This document shows, piece after piece, positions 36,084 to 47,848 of a DNA stretch of 60,000 bases. The notes under the pieces were generated by a model. That model had not been told where the DNA came from and ran no database searches. It saw nothing but the letters and a program-made list of their open reading frames with translations. Location: the NCBI RefSeq assembly GCF_029227915.1, contig NC_079881.1, forward strand, positions 9,612,001-9,672,000, in the 5' to 3' direction. Made by a program: the position numbers and the translations under genes. Numbering within the stretch: the first letter of the stretch is position 1; every line of letters begins with the position of its first letter. Origin of the DNA: Hydractinia symbiolongicarpus (Eukaryota; Cnidaria; Hydrozoa; Anthoathecata; Hydractiniidae).

Positions 36084-36321
36084 CTACAGCAATATCAAAT
36101 CTTCCTTTTCAAAATCCAAAAGCAATGGAAATTTCCAAACGTTATCGGGTTCAGAAGCGTACAGCACACAATACTCAGATCTTTTAACATTCTTAGCAAT
36201 CTTACTTAAGCTCATAACTTTTCCCACTTCCCTCCTCTCTAAGTCGATGACGAATATCCTTTCCAACAAGTAGGTTTGGATCTGCTAGAAATTCTTTCAG
36301 AAAATTACGTTTTTGTTGCAT
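36084..36321 (-). pseudogene. Frameshifted relic of a small domain (possibly Tudor/chromo-like)
   Basis: From an ATG at 36321: QQKRNFLKEFLADPNLLVGK then DIRHRLREEGSGK. After a frameshift near 36220 the sequence continues as IAKNVKRSEYCVLYASEPDN and VWKFPLLLDFEKEDLILL. The pattern G-K-x-I-x-H, short loop, Y-x-V-x-Y-x-x-E-x-x, then F-P-L-L-x-D resembles a small beta-barrel reader domain often seen in transposon-linked or chromatin proteins. This is judged by eye; the family name is uncertain. The two halves in different frames show it is broken. Confidence 0.4.
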
Positions 36322-38140
36322 AGTTATTCGTGTTATTGAGACTTTTCCACTAAAGTTGCAGAAAACACTAAAAAACACTAAAAAAGCTGTGAAAACTAGC
36401 TAGACATACCTTAGCAACCAAAGTAATTATAGTGGTAAAATAGCAAACACAAAGCTTAACTAGCTAGAATATAACCCCAAATACCTATAGTCGCTAAAAT
36501 CTTTCTTTTAATATCTATCACTATCTAGCTAAACTATAAATATATGTAACTCTAAACATTGAACATCTCTTATTGTGAACAGTCTTTGTAGCTGTTGTTT
36601 AGCTCTGTCTGCCAGGAGGGGTCCAAAAGTGTCAACGAAAAAATGTGAAATCCGACAGCTTTTCCTTTTTCTAACTAATTATTAATTTGATAAGAACAAT
36701 TCTACATACTTTAAACTTTACGAATTGATATGATAGAAGTTTAAATAACACATACAATACAAAAATATCGCATACTTAAAATTCAAAATCCTGTAACCCT
36801 TCAACGTTAACAGCTACAAACTTCTATCATCAATCAAAACAGACGTCGGACTATTCTGCACAAAGAGGTGCCTATCGAAGAATGCCTAATAAGGAAAAAC
36901 ATAGTCGTGAAAATAACTTTGGATGGGCGCATACGTGTAAAATCTCGGAAAAATCTGTCTACAGAATGTGTAAGTTCACTTTGGCAAAAAAAATCTACGG
37001 CTTTTGATCACGTGACTAAACAGACTAATATATTCTTGCCACTGTACATTTCTTCCGGTTAAGAGAAACCATCTGCTTCTTTCTTTGGAGGTTTCTTGTG
37101 AATATATATATAGCTATGTTGACTAAGATTTCGTTAGTCTTTTCATCAATTGAAACTATTAAAGAAAACAGAGGTAATCTTTTAAATCAATTATACAATT
37201 TCTACCCATTACATAAAATAAATGGCATACGGAAAAAGTGGGTCCCGAGATCCCGGGACTGTACAGGGTAGGACCTTTGAAACTGCAAAAAACCTCTCCG
37301 ACTCTTAAGAAAGTACGTCGTTAAAATGAGCAAGAAACTACATCGTTGAGCAACGATATGTAAATATTTCTAAGACCACAATAATATCTCGACATATGCA
37401 AAAGGTGAGACCAGGTGTATGAATCTATAGCTGTGCAAAACGGTATGTAAATACCACAAAGCTTTTTAAATGTATTTCACCAAATTCATGTGACTGCTTT
37501 GGTGCTGAAATTGTTAGAGTTTTGTTACAGACAGTAGACCCATGGTGTTTTCCCTTACCATCGGAAAATCGAAAGAGTAATTCCTTTTAATAGTGTCGAA
37601 TCAAAAAAATCTTAGTTAACTAGGTTAAGATTTTTTAAATTTCAACTCAAAGGCCATGCCTAACAAGCAACGGAAAGCCATTGTTATCTACTCAGAAGTG
37701 CAAAAGAAAATGTTCCGTATGCCAAAAAAAAAATCGATGGAAATAGTACAATTCCTACCAAAAAATTATGCACCCAAAAAGTTTATTAGGGAAAAGCTGA
37801 TCTTGTTTTTCAGCCTGGAATGAAAAAGTAAGAAGTATACCTTAACTGGATAAAAGAAGAAAAGTGGTGGGTAATCTAAAAAGTTATCATTTAATATGTA
37901 CTTCTCAAATCAATGATCCGTAATTTGCATAGGTGGGAACTTAAGATTTACCAATGTTCATTAATGTAATTCTGTATCAATTCAGCATCCGACAGTGATT
38001 TTTTCTGCTGCTTCATTCTAACATATTTACAATTTGAAAAATGTTTCAGGTGCATAATTTCTTCTTTACGAGCATGCAAAAGCTGTAATCTCTAGCGCTA
38101 CTAATAATTAATATTTTCTAGCTGAATCTGCAAGAAAAAT
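36322..38140. other. Intergenic, no gene recognised
   Basis: Short frame 36868-37062 has no domain. A small inverted repeat AAAAAATCTTA/TAAGATTTTTT lies at 37607-37639. A GGGTCCCGAGATCCCGGGA stretch lies near 37240. Confidence 0.45.
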
Positions 38141-39049
38141 ATGGTCGAGATTACGCAAATCTTCCTGGCAATTATTGTAATAATTTCGGTCGCTTTAAAC
38201 AGCGGAACATGTTATCTGCTCATGCGGATCAAGAAAAAGAGCGCATACATTGTGTTTTGCAACCATTTAGCAATATGTGATTTGCTTCGAGCGTTGTGTG
38301 GCTACATCCCCTCTGTGGTTAACCGTGTAAGCAGCAATGGACCTACTTAACTCTGTATTGGATCTGCATTGGTGGTCGGACAGATGGCAATAACGTCTAT
38401 TTCTATAATAAGTGTTCTATTAATGTTCCGAACCTACGATCTTGTTAAAAAAACATCGTGTGACCATCCACGGTTACTTAAAATTAACTTCTTTGCACTT
38501 TTAGCATGGGGATACGCCTCATTTTGGGCATTTAGTCCTATATTTGGATGGTCTCGTTACGTTCTTGAACCTACTGGAAGATGGTGCTCACTGGATTAGA
38601 CTTTAAAAACGGTAAATGCAAAATCATATATTTATTCATTAATCACATTTTGTTTCATTTTGCCTGTAATAATTCACGCAATATCGTTTTTAATCGCAAA
38701 AAGAACCATAAAAAGACTAACAGGTTACTCTTCCACCATCTATGGTCGCTACAATGTAATAACCGTAAAGGCGAAACGAGGAGAACAGAAAAGTTTAGCG
38801 TTATGGTTTATCATGTTTGGTTCTTTCATCATGGCATGGACACCTTATACCCTAATTGGATTACTTTCGCAACACATAGCATTACCTATGTGGTTTATGA
38901 ATGCTTCTGCTTTATTAGCAAAAAGTTAAACTGCAATCAACCCGTTAATATATTGTTGCAAGGCAAAATTTCAAAGCAAAAGATTTTTGAAAGAGTTTCT
39001 AAGAACCTCACCATCTCTTAAAAATCACCGTTGCAGAAATGAGGTGTAA
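38141..39049 (+). pseudogene. Opsin, single exon, with three in-frame stop codons
   Basis: One continuous frame of 302 codons from ATG 38141 to TAA 39047-39049 reads as a cnidarian-type opsin. TM1-2 end with CNHLAICDLLRALCG. The TM3 cysteine (Cys110, bovine numbering) follows the first stop. SPIFGWSRYVLEP carries Glu181, and WCSLD carries Cys187 and Asp190 at the exact bovine spacing. TM6 has AWTPY (Trp265, Pro267, Tyr268), and TM7 has LLAKS with the retinal lysine (Lys296), then NPLIY. The frame contains TAA at 38348-38350, TAG at 38597-38599 (where Trp is usual) and TAA at 38927-38929 (position 298), with no indel. The DRY triplet is F-R-T. It would be a retinal-binding photoreceptor; as read it is a young pseudogene. 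Confidence 0.85.
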
Positions 39050-39382
39050 CATTGAGCACTGTGTAAATTTAGATTATGTTATCTACTTGTTTAGAATAAA
39101 AAAGTATATATCAGTTATAGCGACAGTTAGATATTTCTGAATGGAAATCGTAGAGATTTTAACGGAAAAGCTTTCGAATGCAGCATTGCAGCATTGATGA
39201 TGACTGACTGAATTTCATTTAAGCTTATGGTTGTACCGCCAAAAATTTACTCGTCATCCGTGAAATTAAGTTACCGCCACAATTGTAATAAGTTGCTAAT
39301 ATGGAAGCAAGAAAATAAAAAAACTAAGCGTTTCAAGAAGCTGGAGATTGCAAGGACGTTTAAAAAACGTGCCAAAGACAAC
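39050..39382. other. Intergenic, no gene recognised
   Basis: Short spacer between the opsin frame and a MITE, with a tandem GCAGCATTGCAGCATTG near 39180. Nothing else seen. Confidence 0.4.
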
Positions 39383-39925
39383 CCTATTTGATCCAGGGTT
39401 TTCAAACATACTATGACCGGTGTGGAGGAGGGGGAGGGGGGAGTTGGTGGAATCCGGTCCCTCTCAATAACTTTTCATAGGATTGTTAAAATTGAATCAA
39501 ATTTGGCACACTTATAGTACGTCATAAAAGGAACAACTTATGTTCCAGATCGAATTTTTGCATTCTGCTTGAAGTTTCTGAAAACTAAATAAAAGTAATT
39601 CAACATTTAATCAGGAAATCGGATTATACAATTGTCCAATTTATGAGGAATGATTCTTCTTAATAGAACAAAGTCGTGTTGCAAGTTTCAAGTTCTAAGG
39701 ATAATCCTAAGAGGAGTTATTAAATTTTTAGGGGTATTTTCGAGTAATGGCCAATATCAAGGCCTCTGAAAGGTATAGGACCTAAAAATGTGGGATGCAG
39801 GTGTCTAATAGGTAAATATTGAAACTCAGTACGTTTTATAGCCATATAACATAGTAATAAGGAGTTATTAAAAAAAAATCAGAGGACGGAATTCACCCCT
39901 CTCCCCCCAGACCGAATAGGGTTAA
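39383..39925. mobile_element. piggyBac-type MITE, copy 2
   Basis: Ends CCCTATTTGATCC (39383) and CGAATAGGG (to 39921), followed by TTAA at 39922-39925; the left flank is a mutated ACAA. The body is the same family as 25152-25876 (TTCAAACATACTATGACC, GGCACACTTATAGTACG, GTTTCAAGTTCTAAG, GAATTCAC/GCCC) but lacks two internal stretches that copy 1 has. Same orientation as copy 1. Confidence 0.8.
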
Positions 39926-41549
39926 AGGCGTTTTCCTAAAGCCTCCGTTAGACGACAATGTGTTGTTTTGACGCATTGAATACGCCTAGTCCTAATAGAA
40001 GAAATGCTAGATGTTTTATAGACGTTTTTATGAAACAGCTTAAAATGAGTTTGTATTATATAAATGTACCAACGTCGCCAAATGCACCGACCTCAACACG
40101 TAAATGTGATTGAAGCATGTTGTCTTTCTTAAAAAAGTTTCACGTTATCGTGTTCTCCTGTACTGTGATTGGTTTATGCTATTTTTTACTTTCTAACAAC
40201 TAGCCAGTGCAATTTGTATTTATTTTTTTAATTATACCTTGCGGAAAGCTGATTCCTTTTCTTTGATTGGCTGAAATAAAGTGTAACATGATAACTGTGC
40301 CTTTTTGTGAAACTAGTCGATAAGGCCCGTGGGAAAATCCACTTAGGCAGAAGAATAATGGAAAAAAATAAGTTGTTTTGGGTTTTTTTGCTGACGTCAC
40401 CAGTGCATGAATAAAAAAACGCTCGTTTATCCGTTTTCTGTAATGTGCAGGGCTTAAAACGCGATGAGAAAAATGTATAGTATCATGTGCTGTTGACGAA
40501 CGAAAATATAAAGGTTTAAAAATATTGCTGCCGTCAGCAAAGTCCCTACTAAAACCGTAAAAATTTTTTAGAAATTTGCATACCTGTTGCATTCATCGGA
40601 TAGATCTTGAGTCACTGATCATTGAAATGTATAGGATCATGTAATTACGGAAATATTGTGGTTTAAAGGTTTTTTGATGACGTCATAAACCTGTGTATTC
40701 CGAAACTGATTCGGGGACCCAGGTTTGGGAAACTTACCCAAGTTGGTCCCAGATGGTTCCTAGTTATTCGCATGGTGAAAAGTGACTGACGTCACCATCT
40801 TGTTTCCTAGTTATTAGGCCTCAAATTTTAAGGTCACTGTAATGGCTTCATTAATTTAAAGTAAGATATTGACGTTGAAGTAGTGATATTGCATTCGCGC
40901 CGTAATGTCAGAATATTAAAGATTTGAGAAATAAACTTTTCGACTACATCAAAGGAAAATGAACACATCCACTCTGCCTGTTACAGACACACACAGTCCC
41001 TGTATTATTATAACAGATTAAATTCTAAAAACTCACAAGGCAAAACTTAACAAATATGTTTTACTATCATAGTTATCCATGCATTATAATTAGTACAATA
41101 GACGTTTAGTAGCTACGGAATTCATTGCTCAGAAGAAATAAAAAAAACGTTTTAAATTGTAACCATCTATACATTCCTAAATATTTTCTGCATTACGCCT
41201 TTTTTCACAGTAAAGAGTGCACTCGAAATCTTCACCACACGAATGCTGTGCAGGGCGTAGCAGCCTCAGGATTGGTTGAATAAACTTTAAAAATTATATA
41301 CAACGCATTTTCAACACATTTGTCACAATTTTTTGAGTTTTTCTTTCTATGAAAGTTCCTTCATAACTATTTTATTTACGATGATATTTCAACATGTCTG
41401 GACTGTGCCATTTTCAAATCTAAACTTTGAATATATTGAATATAAATATATAACAAATTATTAACAAACTACAAATCTTATTGTTTTTAAAAATTCCAAT
41501 GTTGCCTTTACTAGCAAGCCTAACTCTGGTAATACTTGAATTGTCTGAT
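39926..41549. other. Intergenic, dispersed-repeat-like sequence
   Basis: Two blocks share an ATGTATAG(T/G)ATCATGT motif and nearby GACGTCA elements (near 40470 and 40628). The minus frame 40200-40592 lies on this and has no domain. A short imperfect palindrome (GGGACCCAGG...GGTCCC) sits near 40715-40752. The last ~200 bases may be the 3' UTR of the Cys-loop gene. Confidence 0.4.
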
Positions 41550-44500
41550 TTATCTTTTGTAATAGCCAAAATATATAGCGCAGAATATGCAGTAAAGCAG
41601 AGGATGGATTAATCGAGACCAATGATCAATCTTTTGTGCATTAAAATGTTTTAATTCGGAATGCTGTGGAGAATGTTCCTCTTCAACTGGTTGTGCAGTT
41701 ATTGTATTTTCGTTTTGAACATCTGACTTAAATGTTTTGTTTATAAAGCCTGATGGTTTGGTCTTCTCTTTCTCTGTTGATTGTTGCTAAAGAATAAACA
41801 AGTAACATAAATCCTTTCATGGGCGAGTTGGTTGAAAACGTGTTGCTTGTTTATTCACCTTAGTTCTTATATATCAAAATAAAAACAGAAAAAGCTCTTA
41901 AATAATGGAATACAATGCCTTTTTAAACAACTGCATATTTTCCAAAATAATTTTGGATGGAATGGAATTCATTATGCAAATGGTTTACATTACCTGAGTT
42001 TTTCTTTTTTCTAAAGCCAACACAACTAAATACTCCACGACAGCAAGCAACACAAATAAAATGTTGATCAACAAAAACAACTGCATAGCTGTTACATATT
42101 CAACTTTCACAATCTGTTCTGTAACACTCTGCAGTATGACAACATTGGTCAATAAAGTAGTGACAATGAGTGCTACACGAGCTGGCACAGCAGATGGTGG
42201 GATCCAGAAGGAACCAAAGTTAAACACCATCAGCACAACAGTGGGAGCGTACATACGATAAAAATAAAACGCAAAGGTTCTGTCAACGACGAAGGTTAAC
42301 ACTAAATTGTTGTAATTCTCTGTAACATCTAAAAAGAAAAATTGTATCTTTTTACATATTGACTTCTAAAACTTTTAATAAGAGACAATGTGGATGCAGA
42401 TAATCCTATGTAATAAAATTTGTTTTTTTTAATTGAATTCAATTTTTCAGAGGAACGAAAGGCCTTGTTAAATTCACCCAAACTATAACAAAAACTCGTG
42501 AGCTTATGCGCAGAAAAAGCGACTAATGGAAACCAGTCGCAATTTCATGGTTCTCATTCTAAGATCAGTCGTATGCAACGTTTTTATAGAATATGGGTCA
42601 GAAACTTTGTTCTAGATAAAGAAACATCGAGAAACAGAGACAATAAAAGAAGAGGGAAAAAAAGCGAGGTGTCAAAATATTGTTTCGAAAATAAAAAAAT
42701 GTTTGAAATTGAGTGCATTCAAGGTACGCTGTATTGTATCTCGGAAAGGCAATTTTACTGGCTGCTAATTCGTATAAAGTATTTTAAATTATTATCATTT
42801 GAAATCATTGCCAAATATTTTGCACAAAGATAAGACTGCTGCACCTTTACAAAAAAGAAAAAAAGAAAGATTTTAATATTGTACAAACTGATTAAGCTAT
42901 AATTTGTTCTTGTAATGAAATCTCTATATGCAAACGTTGTATACTTCTTAACATGGAACTTGTTAGAACTTTTCTAAATTGACGGTCACCGCTGGTTTAT
43001 AAATTTTAATAACATGACCTAAAATAAATGAAACTTCTACTTTTATTTGATTAAAGGGGTACAAAACGAGCTATTCACTTTTTTTATAGTGTCTTACACG
43101 AAAGTCGAACTTATGGCGGGAAAAGGTAAGCCATGAGAACCAAAACAACATCATAAATCATCTTAGATATCATATTAACGCTTAAATATGACTGAAGACG
43201 ACAGAAAAGTATCTTAAAAATATTTGGCATCAATGGTATTTATTCTGTATAAGCACTTACCTTGCTTTTAAATCAAGTTTTCTAGTAAAAGAAACTTTAC
43301 ACTTTATTGATCTAGCTAGCTATTTTCTTCTTTATTCTGCACAGAAACATACTAAGTTATTGCATATAAAGCCAGTTAAAGCAACAACAATGACTTCAAC
43401 ATCTTTCTAGAGGTATTAATTGCCTTCTTAAGGCTTTTTAGCGTAACATTTTTACAAATACAATCACTCGTGTTGTCTTACTTCCTCATCAAAACAAACT
43501 TTCGTTCTTACTGTTATATAGTATATATTTTGCAGACTGTATCTTATTTAACTGCCAAAAAAAAAAATAAAAAAGGAGAAATTCATAAAGTAATTATTCA
43601 TTAACAGGTTTTCTATATTCTTGCAATAAAGTGGGTATAGTTCTTGTACCTTGACCTTCTAAGCCGTCAGTTATTTCACAATGTGCCTCAGAATATGCGA
43701 GGATGAAGAGAGATCTTACTTGAAACGTTTTGTAGCCCACTTAACAATGCAGGAAAGTGTTAAAGATCAAGAAGAGCTACTAACTATTTATAAGGTAACT
43801 CTTCAGATAACTTGTAGATTCGATATTATCAAGCACGTATCCTTCCAGGTCGGCGTTTTCTTTGATGATTGGTGTTTTATGCCACACAAGTTCCATATCT
43901 TTTGACTTGTAACTAACTGAAATAAAAAAATCTTCTATTTATACATTCTATGTCGGTGTGCTCTGAAGATCAGATCAGAAGTTTTAAGGAGGCACGGTAC
44001 TCCGTTAAATATGACTGTTATGTAAAAGGGCGTGGGTATTGTTACTCGATTGTAAACTTTCGCAAATCTGAATTATGCCACAATTTTGTCTATTAGGATC
44101 GATGAATCTAATCGCTTGTTGCAGCTTACTAAAAAATATTTTACAACAATTGTAAAATTACTGACACTTATGGCTTCCTCCAAGAATCTGTGAAAATATT
44201 ACAGTTGCAAGAAGGAATGTTTGGGAGAGCATAATGAAGTTCTACAAGCAATCTTTTGATATGAAGATACTTACAACTTTCCATATAGAAAGGACATTTC
44301 TGCGTATCCATTGGGAACTCTTTAAGGTCCATTGGACATGAACAAATCGCTTTCATCCTAAGGAAAATCAAATACTGCAAATGATAAAAAAAGGTAAATT
44401 TCAGGATGTATAATTCTAATTTGGGACTTTTTTTAAAAGTCCAAAAATGTCTAGTCTATTTATAAACATATCCGTAATTTTTTTTCTAGTTTCTTAATTT

Positions 44501-46372
44501 TCATAATTATTATTTTATAGGAATAATAAATATGATGTGCAAAATAATGAATTGGCTAATTTTTTGGCTGCATTTTAAATATATGGTTAGATAAAGAAAT
44601 AGCTTTCCAGTCTTCATTCTTTCCTTGAAAACCGTTTTTTACCTTTGCGAAACATAAACGTCTCCGTTTGGACTTAACACCGTACGCACAGATGTGACAA
44701 ATCGCTCAATCTTCTTTGCGTTAGTTACAGCACCATCAGGAATCCAGATGAAATCAGCTGGTGGCTTTGTGTAAGTGATGGCTCCAATTGAGGTGTTGAA
44801 TTTTAATCTCGGATCGTTCCACCACGAACGATGGAACGATGGTAATATCCAATTTCATACGTCTAAAAATAAATTACTCCATTTACGTAAACCAGGACAG
44901 ACATAAAACATAATTTGGGAAAAAATGTAATGTCATTTCTTTTGTTTAATCGCAGCCACTAGAATACTTACAAATGTTTTTTCGTCTACTGGCCCAAGAT
45001 ACAATAAGTGAATTTGTGTGGTTACACGAACTGTGTCTTCTAAAAATAATAAAGAAGGTTTTATTTAAAAACAGTTATATACCGTGCTACCATAACCTGA
45101 ATAAATATGAATAAATAATATGTGCAAGTTAATGCTGCCTTTGGTCTAACTGAATTTTACCAATTCCTAATTTACGGCTAAACACTCAAATTGAATTTGA
45201 ACAAGTGCTACCCCAGAAAATGAGACTTTTTCTTTCTTTATATAAAATTTTCAGCTTTATCGCAGAATTTTTGCACTTCGCGGAAAAAACATTTGCGTAC
45301 AAATTTAGAGTTTTTTGTATCATTATTCTAAAAACACAGGCTCCGGAAACGTGATTGGCTGATGCTTATTAGATGATTATTTCATGGCAAGAGTTTCATG
45401 CAAGAATGAAAGCTATTCTAATTAACATTTATTAATCATTTTTCTATCTAACCTCAGGAAATTTAATTAGTTTCTTTATCTCACAAAGAAGATACCAATC
45501 GCGAAACATTGATTTATTCACTGTGGTTTTTAGAGTTGCCAGTATTTTCATCCATACCATAATACTCGCTGTCTGTAATATACTTTCAAAACCGGGGGTT
45601 TTATGATCGAAAACGCCTTCACATAGTATCAAGCCCCGTCATATTAAATCTCATTTCTCCGTGCTAACAGGCGGCCAAGGATACACTAAATATCTATGTG
45701 AGAAACATGCCCGGCAAGCGTTCCCCGGTGGAATATTCCGATTAACTAACGACTTGAGTAATAAAAAAACCTAACCAAGGCACTCATCATGCTGGGATTT
45801 TCAATGTATTAAAGAAAACCTTTTATGCGTTTTAATTGTACACCTGCGAACGGTCGTTACTTAACTCGTCTCAACTTCTAAATACAGGAGTCACAGTTTG
45901 AAAGAATTCTACTACGTATTTCAAGACACTAACGTTGAGTATTCAAACTATTTTAAAAAAAAGTTGGTAGGAACCTGAAGAACGAAAAATCGAAGAAATG
46001 GAGATCATTGCTCTAATTAAACATTATTTTATTTTTGGACCTTTTTGTGAATGGGGAAATAAATTGAAAATATTGCTCCATATAAATTGAATTCAAGAAA
46101 ATATAATAGCATGCTTTCTCATGTGCAAAATTAAATATTAAAATTTGAAGGGCCTAGTATTATTATCTGTTACAAACTTTTTTATAAATTGAAGAAATAG
46201 GTAAATTGGTCCAAATCTTGTCAGTTAAGGCAAACTTACCATTAAGTTTAGGACGAATTCTTTTATCATATTTTCCAGTAGCTATCCTTTCATCGATTAT
46301 ATGAAAGTTCTGAGCTACTAAATGGTGCATCAATCCAAAGAAAAACCATGTCTTTAATAGCAGTAAATACAT
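41550..46372 (-). CDS. Anion-type (GABA/glycine-receptor-like) Cys-loop ligand-gated channel, seven exons
   Basis: Exons on minus: 46372-46240, 45039-44972, 44862-44643, 44357-44275, 43916-43800, 42328-41994, 41786-41550. All have GT/AG borders and their phases join without conflict once an 8-bp duplication in exon 3 is discounted (about 394 residues). Exon 1: signal peptide (LLLLKTWFFFGL...) and YDKRIRPKLN. Exon 2: TQIHLLYLGPVDEKTF. Exon 3: WWNDPRLKFN, then FIWIPD. Exon 4: the Cys-loop CPMDLKEFPMDTQKC (13 residues between cysteines). Exon 5: FSYKSKDMELVW, no vicinal cysteines. Exon 6: M1-M3 with FWIPPSAVPARVALIVTTLL; P-A-R before M2 is the chloride-channel signature. Exon 7: short loop and M4 (DHWSRLIHPLLYCIF) to TAA. 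The donor of exon 5 (A/GTTACC) is weak. Ligand not predictable. Confidence 0.85.
44826..44841 (-). repeat. 8-bp tandem duplication inside exon 3 (frameshift)
   Basis: On plus, GAACGATG occurs twice in a row (44826-44833 and 44834-44841). On minus it shifts the frame between TYEIGYYHRS and the WWNDPRL block. Counting one copy, exon 3 is 212 bases and fits the phases of its neighbours; with both it is 220 and breaks them. Confidence 0.8.
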
Positions 46373-47307
46373 TTGTTCAGCCTAGATTAATCTATCATAG
46401 ATAAACACAATCAAATATGTAGCTTATACCAAACAGAAGACACAAATACATTAAAAAAAACGTCGGTGTTTAAGTCAAGTAGATATACATTACGTTACCA
46501 CTTCTTAACTATAACTTGAATAGTATAAAGCAAACCTTTACGTCTGCTAACGCGATTAAGAACGACTAAAGCATTCTTCAGAATAATTATTATTAACATT
46601 CCATTGTATTATTTTTCGAGATTATGAGTATTTCTTTTTTCAAATTTTTCAATTTTGTGAATTATGGCTCGTTTTCTTTTCATTGGATTAACTATGGGGG
46701 TTAAAGATAAAACGTTGCGTGACTGCAAGAACAGGAAACGTAATGCAAACATGCTTTTGTTGTTTTTGACAAATTTAATAAGTATTTAGATGCATAATTA
46801 AATGCATAAATTTCACTGGATAGTTTCTTGAAAGTTAGACCGTATGATTAGAGAGCGCTTTTCCTCTCCTTCCATAGTTTCTTATGAATGACACTTATCC
46901 TTGAAACAGTAAGTGCCCTAATATCGATCATCAATTTGTTTCTTCGCCAAAGGGCAGCTCCGCCAAGACGCGCAATTTTATAAGGACTTGGAGTTTTTGT
47001 TCCTGCAATTTGGAGGATTTTGATGAGTAAGACTATAAAATTGGTTAGCGTTGTTCGTTAACATGTGCTTTAACAAAAAGACAGCAAAACAAAAAAACAA
47101 CAAAAGCAAAAACAAAAACAAAAAAAACAGTTTACCATTTGATCAATTTTGTTATGCGAGTGATCAACTAGTATTCTTAATCATTTTTGATAAGCTTATT
47201 TGATAATAAGAATATCGTGAGCAAAAGGAAAGCAATAATTAGCATTATCATGCACCTCAGGCGGGAGCGGGTGACAGAATATTTTTGGATATTCGTTGCA
47301 GTTGTTA
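46373..47307. other. Intergenic upstream of the Cys-loop gene
   Basis: Likely includes the promoter and 5' UTR, without recognisable motifs. A minus-strand stretch at about 46845-46985 reads LGGAALWRRNKLMIDIRALT and onward without stops for about 50 codons; no family recognised. Confidence 0.35.
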
Positions 47308-47378
47308 GCCGAGAGTCGAATATCTCAGCAGATATCCGATATCGAATATCTGCTCGAGATATTCGATAGTCTCTCCGG
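47308..47378. repeat. Near-perfect hairpin/foldback, ~33-base arms, tiny loop
   Basis: Left arm GCCGAGAGTCGAATATCTC... pairs with right arm ending ...GAGATATTCGATAGTCTCTCCGGC. The inner part CAGCAGATATC faces GAATATCTGCTCG around a 4-base loop. Only a few mismatches and small bulges were seen. Confidence 0.7.
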
Positions 47379-47690
47379 CACTTATATTTCGTTTATATAT
47401 ATAGTTCCTTTAAAAAATTACACGCAAGTCAGTCAGATGGAGAGTTTAAACTAATTAAATATAAAAAAGTTATCAAACAAAGGATGTATTATATCGCACT
47501 CCATCTTTTATTGTTCTCGATAGTAGTACACAAAGGATAAGCGATCAGATGGAGAGCTAAAAATAACTGAAGCGCGAACGTTTTAAAACAACAAGAAACA
47601 AGAACAACGAAAAAGACAAAATCAAAAACAAAACAAAATAAAATAAAATATGGAGAGGTTCGCCACTTTAGATAATAGTTCCTTTCCAAT

Positions 47691-47848
47691 GGTGCATAAC
47701 AGATATTCAGCGCGGTAAAATCGGATATCGTAATTATTAAGTCTCGCTTTGTTTATATTCGACTCCGCTGCGCGTCGTCCAATATCACAAGCTCGACTGA
47801 ATAATTACGGATATCCGATTTTACATTGCTGAATATCTGCTTATAATT
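47691..47848. repeat. Foldback element, ~45-base arms
   Basis: Left arm 47694-47738 (CAGATATTCAGCGCGGTAAA, then ATCGGATATC) pairs with right arm 47800-47848 (GGATATCCGATTTTACATTG, then CTGAATATCTG). The centre has CTCGCTTTG and AAGCTCGAC. The GAATATCTGC motif is shared with the hairpin at 47308-47378. Confidence 0.7.

Noticed and set aside
38581-39021. 146-residue frame overlapping the opsin
   Set aside because: Different frame from the opsin, no motifs; a by-product of the opsin coding sequence.
40200-40592. 130-residue minus frame
   Set aside because: No domain, lies in repeat-like sequence with internal duplicated words; treated as chance.
42498-42833. 111-residue plus frame
   Set aside because: Inside the intron between exons 5 and 6 of the Cys-loop gene, opposite strand, Lys/Arg/Asn-rich, no domain.
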